Positions 37,839 to 46,514 of a DNA stretch of 64,000 nucleotides are shown here, one piece after another (the first letter of the stretch is position 1; each line of letters begins with the position of its first letter). Source of the stretch: Allobranchiibius huperziae (lineage in GTDB: Bacteria > Actinomycetota > Actinomycetes > Actinomycetales > Dermatophilaceae); the NCBI RefSeq assembly GCF_013410455.1, contig NZ_JACCFW010000001.1, positions 1,008,929 through 1,072,928 of the forward strand, in the 5' to 3' direction. A program made the position numbers and the translations under genes. The notes below the pieces were generated by a model. The model saw nothing but the letters and a program-made list of their open reading frames with translations, did no database searches and was not told where the DNA came from.

Positions 37839-38930
37839 ATGGTGAGCACAGACCAGATCAAGGACATCCAGGGCGGCAAGGCACTGGACAGCGACGGCAG
37901 CAAGATCGGCTCGATCAGCCAGATCTACCTCGACGATCGTTCGGGCGAACCGGAATGGGCCACCGTGCATACCGGCCTGTTCGGGACGTCCGAGACCTTC
38001 ATCCCCCTTCAGGACGCGCAGATCGAGGGAAAGGACGTGAGATTCCCCTACACCAAGGACAAGGTGAAGGACGCACCTCGCGTCGACGCCGACCAGCATC
38101 TCGACGTTCAGCAGGAGCAGGAGCTCTACAAGTACTACGGGGTCACCTACGCAGGCAGTGACACGGCCGGCGATGACGCCAGTCGCGGTGGCGACTCGAA
38201 CGCCGACCGGGGTCGAGACACGGCAGCAGCGGGCACCGCAGCGGCCGGCACCGCAGCAGCAGGGACGGCAGCCGCAGGCACTGCGGCGGCAGGTGACCGC
38301 AGCCAGGGCAGTGACACCCGCACGGGCGGCGGCACCGGATACGACGACACGGCCGGCCGGGACACCGCCGCCGCAGGCGGGGACACCGCCGCCACGACCG
38401 GCCGGGACACTGCTGCTACCACGGGCGGACCGACTACGGACCGGACCGACGACCACCACCGCAGCGAGGCTGCAGCGGTCGGTGACGACACCTCGCGGCG
38501 TTCCGCGGTCGGCGACGACACCTCCCAGCGCTCCGGCGTCGCGGGAGACGGCACCATCACCCGGCACGAGGAGCAGTTGCACGTCGGCACGGAGACGCGC
38601 GAGTCCGGTAGGGCGCGGCTACGCAAGTACGTGACCACCGAGGAGCAGACGGTCGCGGTGCCGGTCTCCCACGAGGAGGTCCACATCGAGCGAGTGCCGG
38701 TCGCCGAGGGCACCGCCGTCAGCGGCGACGCCTTCCAGGAGTCCGAGCAGGAGGTGACCCTGCACGAAGAGGTGCCGGTGGTCACCAAGGAAGCCCACGC
38801 GGTCGAGGGCGTGCGGCTCACCACCGAGCAGGTCCGTGAGGACAAGCAGGTCACCGAGCAGGTACGCAAGGAGCACATCGAGGTCGACGGCAAGGACATC
38901 GGCGAAGCCGATCAGGGAGACCGTCACTGA
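37839..38930 (+). CDS. PRC-barrel and DUF2382 stress-type protein
   Basis: The 363-residue protein has an N-terminal PRC-barrel (about 1-90: GKALDSDGSKIGSISQIYLDDRSGEPEWATVHTG), a long Ala/Gly/Thr/Asp-rich linker, and a C-terminal DUF2382 domain (about 250-350: LRKYVTTEEQTVAVPVSHEEVHIERVPV). DUF2382 is the YsnF-like domain of general stress proteins. The linker contains four consecutive TAAAG pentapeptides and D-T-A repeats, a possible slippage site. GGAGG lies upstream of ATG 37839. The function is inferred only as stress-associated; no catalytic motif is visible. Confidence 0.88.
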   Translation: MVSTDQIKDIQGGKALDSDGSKIGSISQIYLDDRSGEPEWATVHTGLFGTSETFIPLQDAQIEGKDVRFPYTKDKVKDAPRVDADQHLDVQQEQELYKYYGVTYAGSDTAGDDASRGGDSNADRGRDTAAAGTAAAGTAAAGTAAAGTAAAGDRSQGSDTRTGGGTGYDDTAGRDTAAAGGDTAATTGRDTAATTGGPTTDRTDDHHRSEAAAVGDDTSRRSAVGDDTSQRSGVAGDGTITRHEEQLHVGTETRESGRARLRKYVTTEEQTVAVPVSHEEVHIERVPVAEGTAVSGDAFQESEQEVTLHEEVPVVTKEAHAVEGVRLTTEQVREDKQVTEQVRKEHIEVDGKDIGEADQGDRH

Positions 38931-38951
38931 TTCGATCGGGCAGCACGCCCC

Positions 38952-38985
38952 AGGACGGCCCGGCGGTGATCCGCCGGGCCGTCCT
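38952..38985 (+). terminator. Strong hairpin after the PRC/DUF2382 gene
   Basis: A perfect 15-base-pair stem (AGGACGGCCCGGCGG with CCGCCGGGCCGTCCT) and a TGAT loop lies 21 bases after the stop codon. It is the best intrinsic-terminator candidate in the window, though only a short T pair follows. Confidence 0.8.
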
Positions 38986-39018
38986 TCACGTCCGGCCATT
39001 GACACGGTCCTTTCCGGG

Positions 39019-39087
39019 GTGGACCGTGAGCCGCAGCGGCAGGCCGACGAGGCCCTGCCGTGTCCCTTCTGCGGAGGCTGCCCATGA
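39019..39087 (+). CDS. Possible 22-residue leader peptide with clustered cysteines
   Basis: A GTG-initiated frame of 22 codons ends PCPFCGGCP, and its TGA overlaps the ATG of the next gene as ATGA. The CxxCxxC pattern could hold a metal ion or sense redox, and the overlap suggests translational coupling. However, it is short, has no clear ribosome site, and could be chance. Confidence 0.25.
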   Translation: MDREPQRQADEALPCPFCGGCP

Positions 39088-39428
39088 CTGATTCAGACCA
39101 CACGCACGACGACGAGCAGACCGAGGGCATTCGACGAGCCCACCCGGGCGGCACGGCCTCGTCGGGGGAGCAGAGCGAAGGGGGCGGCACGCCGGAGCAG
39201 GGGGATATCCGGCACAGCGGATACGCGCCCACCGACACCGACGCCGGCGAGGAGGCCGAGGTCGAGCGGACCGGCACCCCGGGCGGTACGGCCGCCAGCG
39301 GCATCCAGAGCGAGGGCGGCGGCACCCAGGGCGACGGTGGCCGCCGGCACAGCGGGTGGGGGCCCACGGACGGCGAGACCGCGGACGTGGACGCGGCGCG
39401 GGACGCCGAGCGCACCGATCCCGAGTGA
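39084..39428 (+). CDS. Small acidic disordered protein with internal duplication
   Basis: The 114-residue product is hydrophilic and Gly/Glu/Asp-rich with no predicted fold. Two copies of one unit are visible: HPGGTASSGEQSEGGGT...IRHSGYAPTD (about 20-53) and TPGGTAASGIQSEGGGT...RRHSGWGPTD (about 64-97). The matching RHSG[YW].PTD ends show a real duplication. GGAGG lies seven bases before ATG 39084. No named family is recognised. It lies downstream of a strong terminator and so has its own promoter or depends on the short ORF just upstream. Confidence 0.65.
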   Translation: MTDSDHTHDDEQTEGIRRAHPGGTASSGEQSEGGGTPEQGDIRHSGYAPTDTDAGEEAEVERTGTPGGTAASGIQSEGGGTQGDGGRRHSGWGPTDGETADVDAARDAERTDPE

Positions 39429-39502
39429 AGCACTGACGGGTTCGACGCGCCGGCGCGGGGCCGGTCGGGATCGTCCGCGGTCCTGGTTAGGGTTGTCGCC
39501 AT

Positions 39503-41239
39503 ATGAGTACCTCCGCCGCCTCGCACCTTTCACCGGCCTTCCCGGAGCGAGCGGCCTGGGGGACTGCGCACAAGCTGCGGGCCTGGCAGGCAGCGGCGCT
39601 GAAGCAGTACTTCGACGAGCAACCGCGTGACTTCCTGGCCGTCGCCACCCCCGGCGCCGGCAAGACGACGTACGCGCTGCGGCTCGCCACCGAGTTGCTC
39701 GACCGCGGCATCGTGGCCCAGGTGACGATCGTCGCGCCGACCGAGCACCTCAAGACCCAGTGGGCGGATGCCGCCGGCCGCGTCGGCATCCAGATCGACC
39801 CGCGATTCACCAACAGCCAGCAGGAGCACGCGTCCAGCTACCACGGGATCGCCGTGACCTACGCGGGCGTGGCCAGCAAGCCCGCGCTGCACCGGGTGCG
39901 GACGGCGGCCCGGCCCACTCTCGTGATCCTCGACGAGATCCACCACGGCGGCGACAACAAGTCGTGGGGCGATGCGATCCGGGAGGCGTTCGAGCCCGCC
40001 GTACGCCGGGTGGCCCTGACAGGGACCCCGTTCCGGTCCGACACCAGCCCCATCCCGTTCGTGCGGTACGAAGCAGGTGCCGACGGCATCCGACGCTCGG
40101 CCAGCGACTACGCTTACGGCTACGCGGAAGCGTTGCGCGACGGCGTCGTGCGCCCCGTGATCTTCATGGCCTACGGCGGCGCGATGCGCTGGCGTACCCG
40201 GGCCGGCGACGAGGTCGCGGCCAGGTTGGGCGAGCCGCTCACCAAGGATCTGACCGCCTCGGCCTGGCGCACCGCGCTGGACCCCGGGGGCGAGTGGATC
40301 CCGTCGGTGCTGCGCGCCGCCGACACCCGCCTGACCCAGGTGCGCCGGCACGTCCCGGACGCCGGGGGTCTGGTGATCGCCTCCGACCAGACCAACGCCC
40401 GCGCGTACGCCCGGGTCCTCGCCGCGATCACGGGCGAGCAGCCGGTCGTCGTACTGTCCGACGACTCCGGTTCCTCCGGCCGCATCGAGGAGTTCGCGCA
40501 GGGGGAGCAGCGCTGGATGGTCGCGGTCCGGATGGTGTCCGAGGGCGTGGACGTGCCACGGATGTGCGTCGGGGTCTACGCCACGTCGGCTGCGACGCCG
40601 CTCTACTTCGCGCAGGCGGTCGGGCGCTTCGTGCGGGCACGCCGGCGCGGCGAGACCGCCAGCATCTTCCTGCCCAGCGTGCCGGGCGTGCTGCAGCTCG
40701 CAGCGCGGCTGGAGGAGTCACGCGACCACGCGCTGGACCGTCCGCGCAGCGACGCCGACGACGGCCTGTGGAGCGAGGAGGAGGACCTGCTCGCGGCCGC
40801 CAACGCGAGTGAGCCGGTCCAGTCCGGCCAGGGCAGCTTCGAGGCGCTGGAGTCCGACGCCGAGTTCGACCATGTGCTCTTCGATGCCCAACAGTTCGGT
40901 CTCGGTGCCGCGCCCGGCAGCGCCGACGAGCAGGAGTATCTGGGCCTGCCGGGCCTGCTGGAGCCGGACCAGGTCACCCATCTGCTGCGCCAGCGGCAGG
41001 AACGACAGGTGGGCGCCCAGCCGCCGGTCCCGGTCGCCGCGCACCGCGCCCTGGCCGCCCAGCGCAAGGAGCTCAACTCGCTGGTGTCCGCCTACGCCCG
41101 CAAGACCGGCGAGCCGCACGCGAAGCTGCACAGCGAGTTGCGCCGTGTGTGCGGCGGGCCGTCGCTGGACCGGGCGTCCACCGACGAGGTGGGTGCTCGG
41201 ATCGACGCCGTACGACGGTGGTTCGTCGGACGTCGCTGA
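39503..41239 (+). CDS. SF2 DEAD/DEAH-box helicase (actinobacterial)
   Basis: The 578-residue protein has a DExH helicase core: AVATPGAGKTTYALRLATELL (Walker A), VIVAPTEHLKTQW, a Walker B ILDEIHH, motif III ALTGTPFRSD, and C-terminal helicase motifs GVDVPRM and AVGRFVRARR. It resembles the widely conserved actinobacterial helicases associated with DUF3039 genes. The role is unknown; a DNA or RNA remodelling role is likely. A long Glu/Asp-rich C-terminal region follows the core. The ATG at 39503 has TAGGGT nine bases upstream. Confidence 0.9.
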   Translation: MSTSAASHLSPAFPERAAWGTAHKLRAWQAAALKQYFDEQPRDFLAVATPGAGKTTYALRLATELLDRGIVAQVTIVAPTEHLKTQWADAAGRVGIQIDPRFTNSQQEHASSYHGIAVTYAGVASKPALHRVRTAARPTLVILDEIHHGGDNKSWGDAIREAFEPAVRRVALTGTPFRSDTSPIPFVRYEAGADGIRRSASDYAYGYAEALRDGVVRPVIFMAYGGAMRWRTRAGDEVAARLGEPLTKDLTASAWRTALDPGGEWIPSVLRAADTRLTQVRRHVPDAGGLVIASDQTNARAYARVLAAITGEQPVVVLSDDSGSSGRIEEFAQGEQRWMVAVRMVSEGVDVPRMCVGVYATSAATPLYFAQAVGRFVRARRRGETASIFLPSVPGVLQLAARLEESRDHALDRPRSDADDGLWSEEEDLLAAANASEPVQSGQGSFEALESDAEFDHVLFDAQQFGLGAAPGSADEQEYLGLPGLLEPDQVTHLLRQRQERQVGAQPPVPVAAHRALAAQRKELNSLVSAYARKTGEPHAKLHSELRRVCGGPSLDRASTDEVGARIDAVRRWFVGRR

Positions 41240-41297
41240 CCGCGTATCCGGGTGCGGTAGTGCGGAATTCACCGACCGCGTAGCCACCGCGGGAGGA

Positions 41298-41320
41298 GGT
41301 CCATTCGGTAAAATTGGACC
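41298..41320 (+). promoter_or_regulatory. Operator-like inverted repeat and -10 before the PadR gene
   Basis: GGTCCA and TGGACC are perfect inverted arms 11 bases apart and end directly at the ATG. TAAAAT (41309-41314) lies between them and six bases before the start, so it is a good -10 for a leaderless message. A regulator bound to this repeat would cover the -10, consistent with PadR autoregulation (inference). Confidence 0.5.
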
Positions 41321-41839
41321 ATGCCGATCACCCGTCTGACCACCGCGTCGTACCTCGTGCTCGGGCTCGTCCGGCACCTGGGCACCGCGAGCCCGTACGA
41401 CGTCAAGCAAGCCGTCGCCGGCACCATCGGGCCGTTCTGGGCGCTGCCGCACGCGCAGGTCTACGTGCAGTGCGACAAGCTCGTCGCGGCCGGTCTGCTC
41501 GCTCAGTCCCAGGAGAAATCCGGTCGCCAGCGTCGCACTCTCTCCCTGACCGCGGAGGGCCACGAGGCCCTCTCCGAGTGGCTGCACGACGACACCTTCG
41601 TGCCCGTCGAGGCGCGCGACCTCGGCCTGCTGAAACTGTTCTTCGGTGCCTCGCCCGAGGTCCTCGCACCCACCCAGATCAACGAGCACCGTCGTTCGTT
41701 GAAGGGCTACGAGCACCTGGCGGCGGCGAGCGGGGAACAGCTGCCGCAGGGCCCCTCGGGTGCGCTGACCTTCGGTCTGCAGTACGAGCGCTGGATGATC
41801 CAGTTCTGGACCGAGCAGCTGCAGCGACAGACCTCCTGA
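41321..41839 (+). CDS. PadR-family transcriptional regulator
   Basis: The 172-residue product has an N-terminal PadR winged helix (TASYLVLGLVRHLGTASPYDVKQAVAGTIGPFWALPHAQVYVQCDKLVAAGLLAQS...GRQRRTLSLTAEGHEAL) and the C-terminal Vir_act_alpha_C dimerisation domain (about 90-170). PadR proteins repress by binding a promoter palindrome and respond to small molecules. It is not clear which gene it controls; an inverted repeat at its own start suggests autoregulation. The downstream RDD membrane protein is a candidate target. Confidence 0.9.
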   Translation: MPITRLTTASYLVLGLVRHLGTASPYDVKQAVAGTIGPFWALPHAQVYVQCDKLVAAGLLAQSQEKSGRQRRTLSLTAEGHEALSEWLHDDTFVPVEARDLGLLKLFFGASPEVLAPTQINEHRRSLKGYEHLAAASGEQLPQGPSGALTFGLQYERWMIQFWTEQLQRQTS

Positions 41840-41891
41840 CCGTCCGCGGGGCGACGCACCGTGCCCCGCGCGCGGTGAGAGGATCGATGTC

Positions 41892-42662
41892 ATGACGCAG
41901 CGCCCGTCCGGCTGGTACGAGGACCCCGACGATCCGGACCAGTTGCGGTACTGGGACGGCATCCTGTGGTCACCGCGCAGGATGCCCAAGGTCAAGCCGG
42001 GCCTGGAGCGCTCCGGTCCGGTCCAGGACCTCCGCGGCCGGTCCGACTCCGCGGATCGCGGTGTCACCCTTCGTCCCTCACCGCGGCCGCAGTCCGATCC
42101 GTGGCGGCAGCAGGGAGCGTTGCTGCAGGCACCGGTCACCACCCCTGACGGAGACGTCCTCGCGGGATGGTGGCATCGGGCCGGCGCCGCCATCGTCGAC
42201 TACCTGCTGGTGTCCCTCATCGGCGCTCTCGTCTCCCTGCCCTGGACTCTGGACTGGGCGCGACAACACTCGGACTACCTGAACACCGTGTCCACGTGGA
42301 AGGGGTCGGGTCAGGTGCCCTACCCCCCGTGGCAGCTCTTCGTCGCCGACATCGTCGTCTACGCCCTGTACGAGATAGGGATGACGGTGTGGCGCGGACA
42401 GACCATCGGCAAGATCCTGACCGGCATCCGGGTACGGCGCTCGTCGTCGGCCGGCTCGCCCGGCCTCGGCGCCGCGGTCAACCGTTTCCTCGTCAAGTGC
42501 GTCTATCTGCTGCTGAGCTTCGTGCCGGCGCTGGGGTTGCTCGCCATCGTCTTCGTGCTGCTGGACTATCTGTGGCCGCTGCGCGATCCGAAGCGCCGGG
42601 CGCTGCACGACCTGTCCGCGCACACCTACGTCGTACGCACCAGAGGCCAGATCCCGCGCTGA
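41892..42662 (+). CDS. RDD-family membrane protein with DUF2510 N-terminus
   Basis: The 256-residue protein starts with a DUF2510 motif (SGWYEDPDDPDQLRYWDGILWS) and a disordered linker, then an RDD domain with three or four helices (AIVDYLLVSLIGALVSL; FVADIVVYALYEIGMTVW; KCVYLLLSFVPALGLLAIVFVLLDYLW) and the conserved RRALHDLSAHTYVV end. RDD proteins are integral membrane proteins, some linked to ion transport; function here is unknown. It follows PadR by 52 bases and may share its regulation. Confidence 0.88.
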   Translation: MTQRPSGWYEDPDDPDQLRYWDGILWSPRRMPKVKPGLERSGPVQDLRGRSDSADRGVTLRPSPRPQSDPWRQQGALLQAPVTTPDGDVLAGWWHRAGAAIVDYLLVSLIGALVSLPWTLDWARQHSDYLNTVSTWKGSGQVPYPPWQLFVADIVVYALYEIGMTVWRGQTIGKILTGIRVRRSSSAGSPGLGAAVNRFLVKCVYLLLSFVPALGLLAIVFVLLDYLWPLRDPKRRALHDLSAHTYVVRTRGQIPR

Positions 42663-42684
42663 GCTCCGGTCGCCGGTGGCCCGC

Positions 42685-43488
42685 TCAGCTCGCTGCGGCG
42701 GTGAGCGCGTGGGAGCTCAGGTCCTGCACGGCTGTGCGCACGTCGGCGTAGCTGACCGAACGGAAGAGCCGCCGGATCTGCAGCGCCTTGTCCTCGGTGA
42801 TGCCCCGGATGTGGGTCAGCACCAGCTCGCGGTCGTCCTGCCGCAGCACCGCGGTCAGGTCCTCCACGCTGCGCTCACGCAGCGCGAGTTTGGTGGCCAG
42901 CAGCATGTTGAGCATGCCCGGCCCGTGCCGACCGGCCTCCCCGGTGATCGCACCTCCGAGCCCGCCCGCGAGTTGGAACGCCACGGAGCGCAGGGCGCAC
43001 CCGCGGACGAACGCCGCGAGCTCCGCGCTGCCGGCCGCGTGCTCACCACCGCTGCGGATGCCCGCCCGGATCATCGGGCCGCTCCCGCTGAACTCATCGA
43101 GGGCGTCCAGCCCGGCGCCGCCCGCGGGCAGCCGCACGACCACGGGCACCAGCAGGTTGAGCGCCTCGCGCCACGTGGGGGAGTAGGGCACGTGCAGCCC
43201 GACGAGCTCGTGGCGGCGATGCGCGCTGACCAGCTCGGCGGTCTCGATGAACTGGTCGATGTCGTCGGTCAGACCGGCGACGATCGCGATCCGCAGCGCG
43301 CCCTTGGTCGCGAGGGCTGGGCGCACCATCCGCGGCGGCAGCAGCAACGACCCGACGTAGGTCGCCTCCGGCGTGCCGACCCGTCGGGCGCGACTTTCCA
43401 ACGTCTCCTGCAGGGTCGCGCCCACGAGGGCCGAAGCGTCGTCGAAGAGGCCTGCGAAGAGCGGCTCCGGGGGTAGCACTGCGGACAT
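42685..43488 (-). CDS. Hypothetical protein, unrecognised
   Basis: The 267-residue product has no membrane segment, and I recognise no named family. It contains a probable alpha/beta N-terminal half (LRIAIVAGLTDDIDQFIETAELVS; LLVPVVVRLPAGG) and a helical C-terminal half (ALRERSVEDLTAVLRQDDRELVLTHIRGITEDKALQIRRLF). TACGGT lies seven bases before ATG 43488, consistent with a leaderless message. It converges on the RDD gene and is divergent from the universal stress protein gene. Whether it is enzyme or regulator cannot be told. Confidence 0.7.
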   Translation of the reverse strand: MSAVLPPEPLFAGLFDDASALVGATLQETLESRARRVGTPEATYVGSLLLPPRMVRPALATKGALRIAIVAGLTDDIDQFIETAELVSAHRRHELVGLHVPYSPTWREALNLLVPVVVRLPAGGAGLDALDEFSGSGPMIRAGIRSGGEHAAGSAELAAFVRGCALRSVAFQLAGGLGGAITGEAGRHGPGMLNMLLATKLALRERSVEDLTAVLRQDDRELVLTHIRGITEDKALQIRRLFRSVSYADVRTAVQDLSSHALTAAAS

Positions 43489-43694
43489 GGGACTAACCGT
43501 ATGCCGCCTGGGTACGCGCTGGTACTCCGACCGGCGCAAGGGGCAGGACTAGCATTCAGGTGGTTCTCCGATGCCGTGCAGGACAGCTTCAGTCGGCGCT
43601 CCTAGCGTCGAGGCCGAGCGGGCAGCGGGTCCGCCGGCGGCCACCTTCCGCGAGCGGCCGTCACGATGATGTGCGCTGCGACGGAGGTCCCACC

Positions 43695-44549
43695 GTGGAC
43701 GACAACCAGTATCGGATCGTGGCGGGTGTCGACTCCTCGCACGCCTCCACCACGGCCGTGGAGTGGGCGGCCAGGGCCGCCGCGGCCCGACAGGGGAGTC
43801 TGCGTCTGCTGCACGGTTTCAGCCCGGACCAGTCCGGTTTCGCGTTCGGGATGGATACCGATGCCGACGCGATCCGCACCTCCGGGGAGCGCCTGCTGGC
43901 GCGGCTGGCGGCACACGTCCACGCGGCGCACGACACGGTGGCGCTGACGACGGCCCAGTCCGACGACTACCCGGCCAAGGCCCTCGTCCGTGCGAGCCTC
44001 GCGGCGGATCTGGTCGTCCTCGGTGCGCACGGCGATTCCCAACTCGGGCTGGCCTCGGTGGGGCAGACCGCCACGCAGGTCGCGAGCCACGCATCGGTGC
44101 CGGTGACGATCGTGCGCGGGGCGCCGGACGACCCGTTCGGCCGGATCACCGTCGGGCTGGACCCCTCCGAGGACGCACGCAGAGCTCTGGCCTGGGCGGT
44201 GGACGAGGCCGGTCGCACGGGCGCAGAGGTCCTCGCGGTGCACGCCTGGCAGCCCCAGGACGCCGACGACCCGCATCTGCGCAAGGCGGACTGGGCCGCG
44301 TACTCCCGCCAGGTCGAGGACCGGGTGCAGGAGTGGATCGAGCCGCAGCGACGGGCGCACGCCGACGTGAAGGTGCAGGTGCAGGTGGACCGGGCCAACC
44401 CGAGCAAGGTCCTCACGATGAGCTCCCGCTCCAGTGACCTGGTCGTGGTGGGTGCCCGCGGTTCGGGGGGCTTCGAGGGGCTGCGGCTCGGTCGGGTCTC
44501 CCGGGACCTGCTCGGCCACGCCGCCTGCTCCCTGACGATCGTGCGCTGA
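43695..44549 (+). CDS. Tandem universal stress protein
   Basis: The 284-residue protein contains two Usp domains. Domain 1 (about 5-140) starts RIVAGVDSSHASTTAVEWAARAAAARQGSLRLLH and ends VVLGAHGDSQLGLASVGQTATQVA. Domain 2 (about 148-284) starts RITVGLDPSEDARRALAWAVDEA and carries the ATP-loop-like VVVGARGSGGFEGLRLGRVSRDLL. Tandem Usp proteins bind ATP or cAMP and act in hypoxia or stress survival in actinobacteria. GGAGG lies close before GTG 43695; the in-frame upstream extension is rejected. Confidence 0.92.
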   Translation: MDDNQYRIVAGVDSSHASTTAVEWAARAAAARQGSLRLLHGFSPDQSGFAFGMDTDADAIRTSGERLLARLAAHVHAAHDTVALTTAQSDDYPAKALVRASLAADLVVLGAHGDSQLGLASVGQTATQVASHASVPVTIVRGAPDDPFGRITVGLDPSEDARRALAWAVDEAGRTGAEVLAVHAWQPQDADDPHLRKADWAAYSRQVEDRVQEWIEPQRRAHADVKVQVQVDRANPSKVLTMSSRSSDLVVVGARGSGGFEGLRLGRVSRDLLGHAACSLTIVR

Positions 44550-44550
44550 T

Positions 44551-45147
44551 TCAGCGGGTCGCCGCGGTCCGGATGCCCGCCGCTGCGAACTCGTCGTACG
44601 CCGCGCTGGTGCTCTCGGTGGCGACGCCGGCCGCGAGATCGCGCAGCACCGTCGTATGCAGGCCCTCCCGGGCGGCGTCGAGCGCCGTGGCCCGCACGCA
44701 GTAGTCCGTCGCCAGGCCGCACACGTCGACGGCGGTGATGTCGCGCTGCCGCAGCCAGTCCGCCAGAGGCGTTCCGGTGTCGTCGACACCCTCGAATCCG
44801 CTGTACGCAGCACGGTGTTCGCCCTTGCGGAACGTTGCATCGACCGATCCCAGCGCAGCCTGGAAGGCCGGGTGGAAGTCGGCGCCGCCGGTGCCGACCT
44901 CGCAGTGGACCGGCCAGGATGCGCTGAAGTCAGGGTCGCTCGACCAGTGCGCACCGGGGTCGATGTGCCAGTCGGCGGTGGCGACGACGGCCGCGTAGCC
45001 GTCCGCGTGAGCCGCGATCCACGCGGCGATGCGGGCGGCCACGGCTCCACCGCCGGCCACCGCCAGGGAGCCTCCCTCGCAGAAGTCGTTCTGCACGTCG
45101 ACGACGATGAGGGCGCGCCGCGTCTCCGGGTCAGCCGGGACGCTCAT
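44551..45147 (-). CDS. pncA: Nicotinamidase/pyrazinamidase
   Basis: PncA deamidates nicotinamide to nicotinate in NAD salvage. The 198-residue protein shows the catalytic Asp in VVDVQNDFCEGGSL, metal-site DWHIDPGAHW, the Lys in FRKGEHRAAYSGFEG and the nucleophilic Cys in CGLATDYCV. These are the complete active-site residues of this isochorismatase-fold enzyme. Its ATG overlaps the stop of pncB (ATGA), so nicotinate passes to the next enzyme from a coupled operon. It converges on the Usp gene with a one-base gap. Confidence 0.96.
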   Translation of the reverse strand: MSVPADPETRRALIVVDVQNDFCEGGSLAVAGGGAVAARIAAWIAAHADGYAAVVATADWHIDPGAHWSSDPDFSASWPVHCEVGTGGADFHPAFQAALGSVDATFRKGEHRAAYSGFEGVDDTGTPLADWLRQRDITAVDVCGLATDYCVRATALDAAREGLHTTVLRDLAAGVATESTSAAYDEFAAAGIRTAATR

Positions 45148-46442
45148 GCGTGGTCCTCGTAGATCGTGGGGATGACGGGCTCTCCGCGGGACAGCTGGGT
45201 GGCCGCCGGCGGCAGCTGTGCACGGGAGGCCGCGTGCCGGTCTCTCGCGGTGTCCAGGTCGTCCTTGTAGACCCGCTCGCCGTCCACGACCAGATCGACC
45301 ATCAGCGGACGGTCGTCGCCGTCGTTGCTCGGCCGTTCGCCCAGCCCGATGACCTCGGCCTGCGCCACCCCGTCCGGTGACATCCGGCGCATGGCGTACT
45401 TGCGCCCGGCGACCGACGCCTTGTCCTTGGACTTCTTCGCCACTCCGATCAGCTCGCCGTGCTCGTCCTCGTGCGCGACCAGTTTGTAGACCATGCCGGC
45501 CGTGGGCGCTCCCGAGCCGGTGACCAGGCTGGTGCCGACGCCGTACATGTCGACCGGAGCGGCCCGCAGGGTGGCGATCGCGAACTCGTCCAGATCGGAG
45601 GTCACCACGATCCGGGTGTCTCGCGCCCCCAGCGCGTCCAGCTGCTCCCGCACCGCGTGCGCGCCGACGACCAGGTCGCCGGAGTCGATGCGGACCGCGC
45701 CGAGACCGGTCCCGGCCGCGGCCACGGCGTTCCGCACGCCCTCGGGGATGTCGTAGGTGTCGACCAGCAGCGTGGTGTCGGAGCCCAGGCTCGCGACCTG
45801 CGCGTCGAAGGCCGCCCGTTCGGTGTCGTGCAGCAGGGTGAACGCGTGCGCGGCCGTCCCTGCCGTCGGCACGCCGTACCGCTGCCCTGCCGCCAGGTTG
45901 GAGGTGGTGGAGAAGCCCGCGATGTACGCCGCCCGCGCGGCGGCCACGGCCGCCTCCTCGTGGGTGCGCCGTGAGCCCATCTCGATGCACGGCCGCTCAC
46001 CCGCGGCACCGGTCATCCGAGACGCCGCAGCCGCGATCGCACTGTCGTGGTTGAGGATCGAGAGCGCAATCGTCTCCAGGATCACTCCCTCGGCGAAGCT
46101 CGCCTCGACCACCAGCACCGGCGATCCGGGGAACTGGATCTCGCCCTCGGCGTAGCCGGTGATGGTGCCGGAGAACCGGTAGCCGGCCAGCCAGTCCAGG
46201 GTCGGCTCGTCCACGACCCGACGTTCGCGCAGCGACTCGATCTGCTCCTCGCCGAAGCGGAAGTCGGCGAGGGCGTCGAGCAGGCGGCCCGTCCCGGCGA
46301 CCACGCCGTACCTGCGCCCGTCGGGCAACCGGCGCGCGAAGACCTCGAAGACGCTGCGCCGGTGCGCGGCGCCGCTCGCGAGGGCCGCCTGCACCATCGT
46401 CAGCTCGTAGTGGTCGGTCAGCAGTGCGGTCGATCCGGTCAC
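45144..46442 (-). CDS. pncB: Nicotinate phosphoribosyltransferase
   Basis: PncB converts nicotinate to nicotinate mononucleotide (Preiss-Handler pathway). The 432-residue product shows LLTDHYELTMVQAAL at the N-terminus, IEMGSRRTHEEAAVAAARAAYIAGFSTTSNL, and the phosphate-binding AVRIDSGDLV and VTSDLDEFAI segments. GTG 46442 is chosen because the family starts directly before TALLTDHYELTM. Upstream in-frame sequence is antisense to clpS and not coding. It is coupled to pncA and divergent from clpS. Confidence 0.95.
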   Translation of the reverse strand: MTGSTALLTDHYELTMVQAALASGAAHRRSVFEVFARRLPDGRRYGVVAGTGRLLDALADFRFGEEQIESLRERRVVDEPTLDWLAGYRFSGTITGYAEGEIQFPGSPVLVVEASFAEGVILETIALSILNHDSAIAAAASRMTGAAGERPCIEMGSRRTHEEAAVAAARAAYIAGFSTTSNLAAGQRYGVPTAGTAAHAFTLLHDTERAAFDAQVASLGSDTTLLVDTYDIPEGVRNAVAAAGTGLGAVRIDSGDLVVGAHAVREQLDALGARDTRIVVTSDLDEFAIATLRAAPVDMYGVGTSLVTGSGAPTAGMVYKLVAHEDEHGELIGVAKKSKDKASVAGRKYAMRRMSPDGVAQAEVIGLGERPSNDGDDRPLMVDLVVDGERVYKDDLDTARDRHAASRAQLPPAATQLSRGEPVIPTIYEDHA

Positions 46443-46514
46443 AGTCGCCGAGTCTAGGGGTGTGCCGCCGTCGGTGGTTCGGAGTGGAACTTCGCCTGCG
46501 CCTACCCTGGGGCC

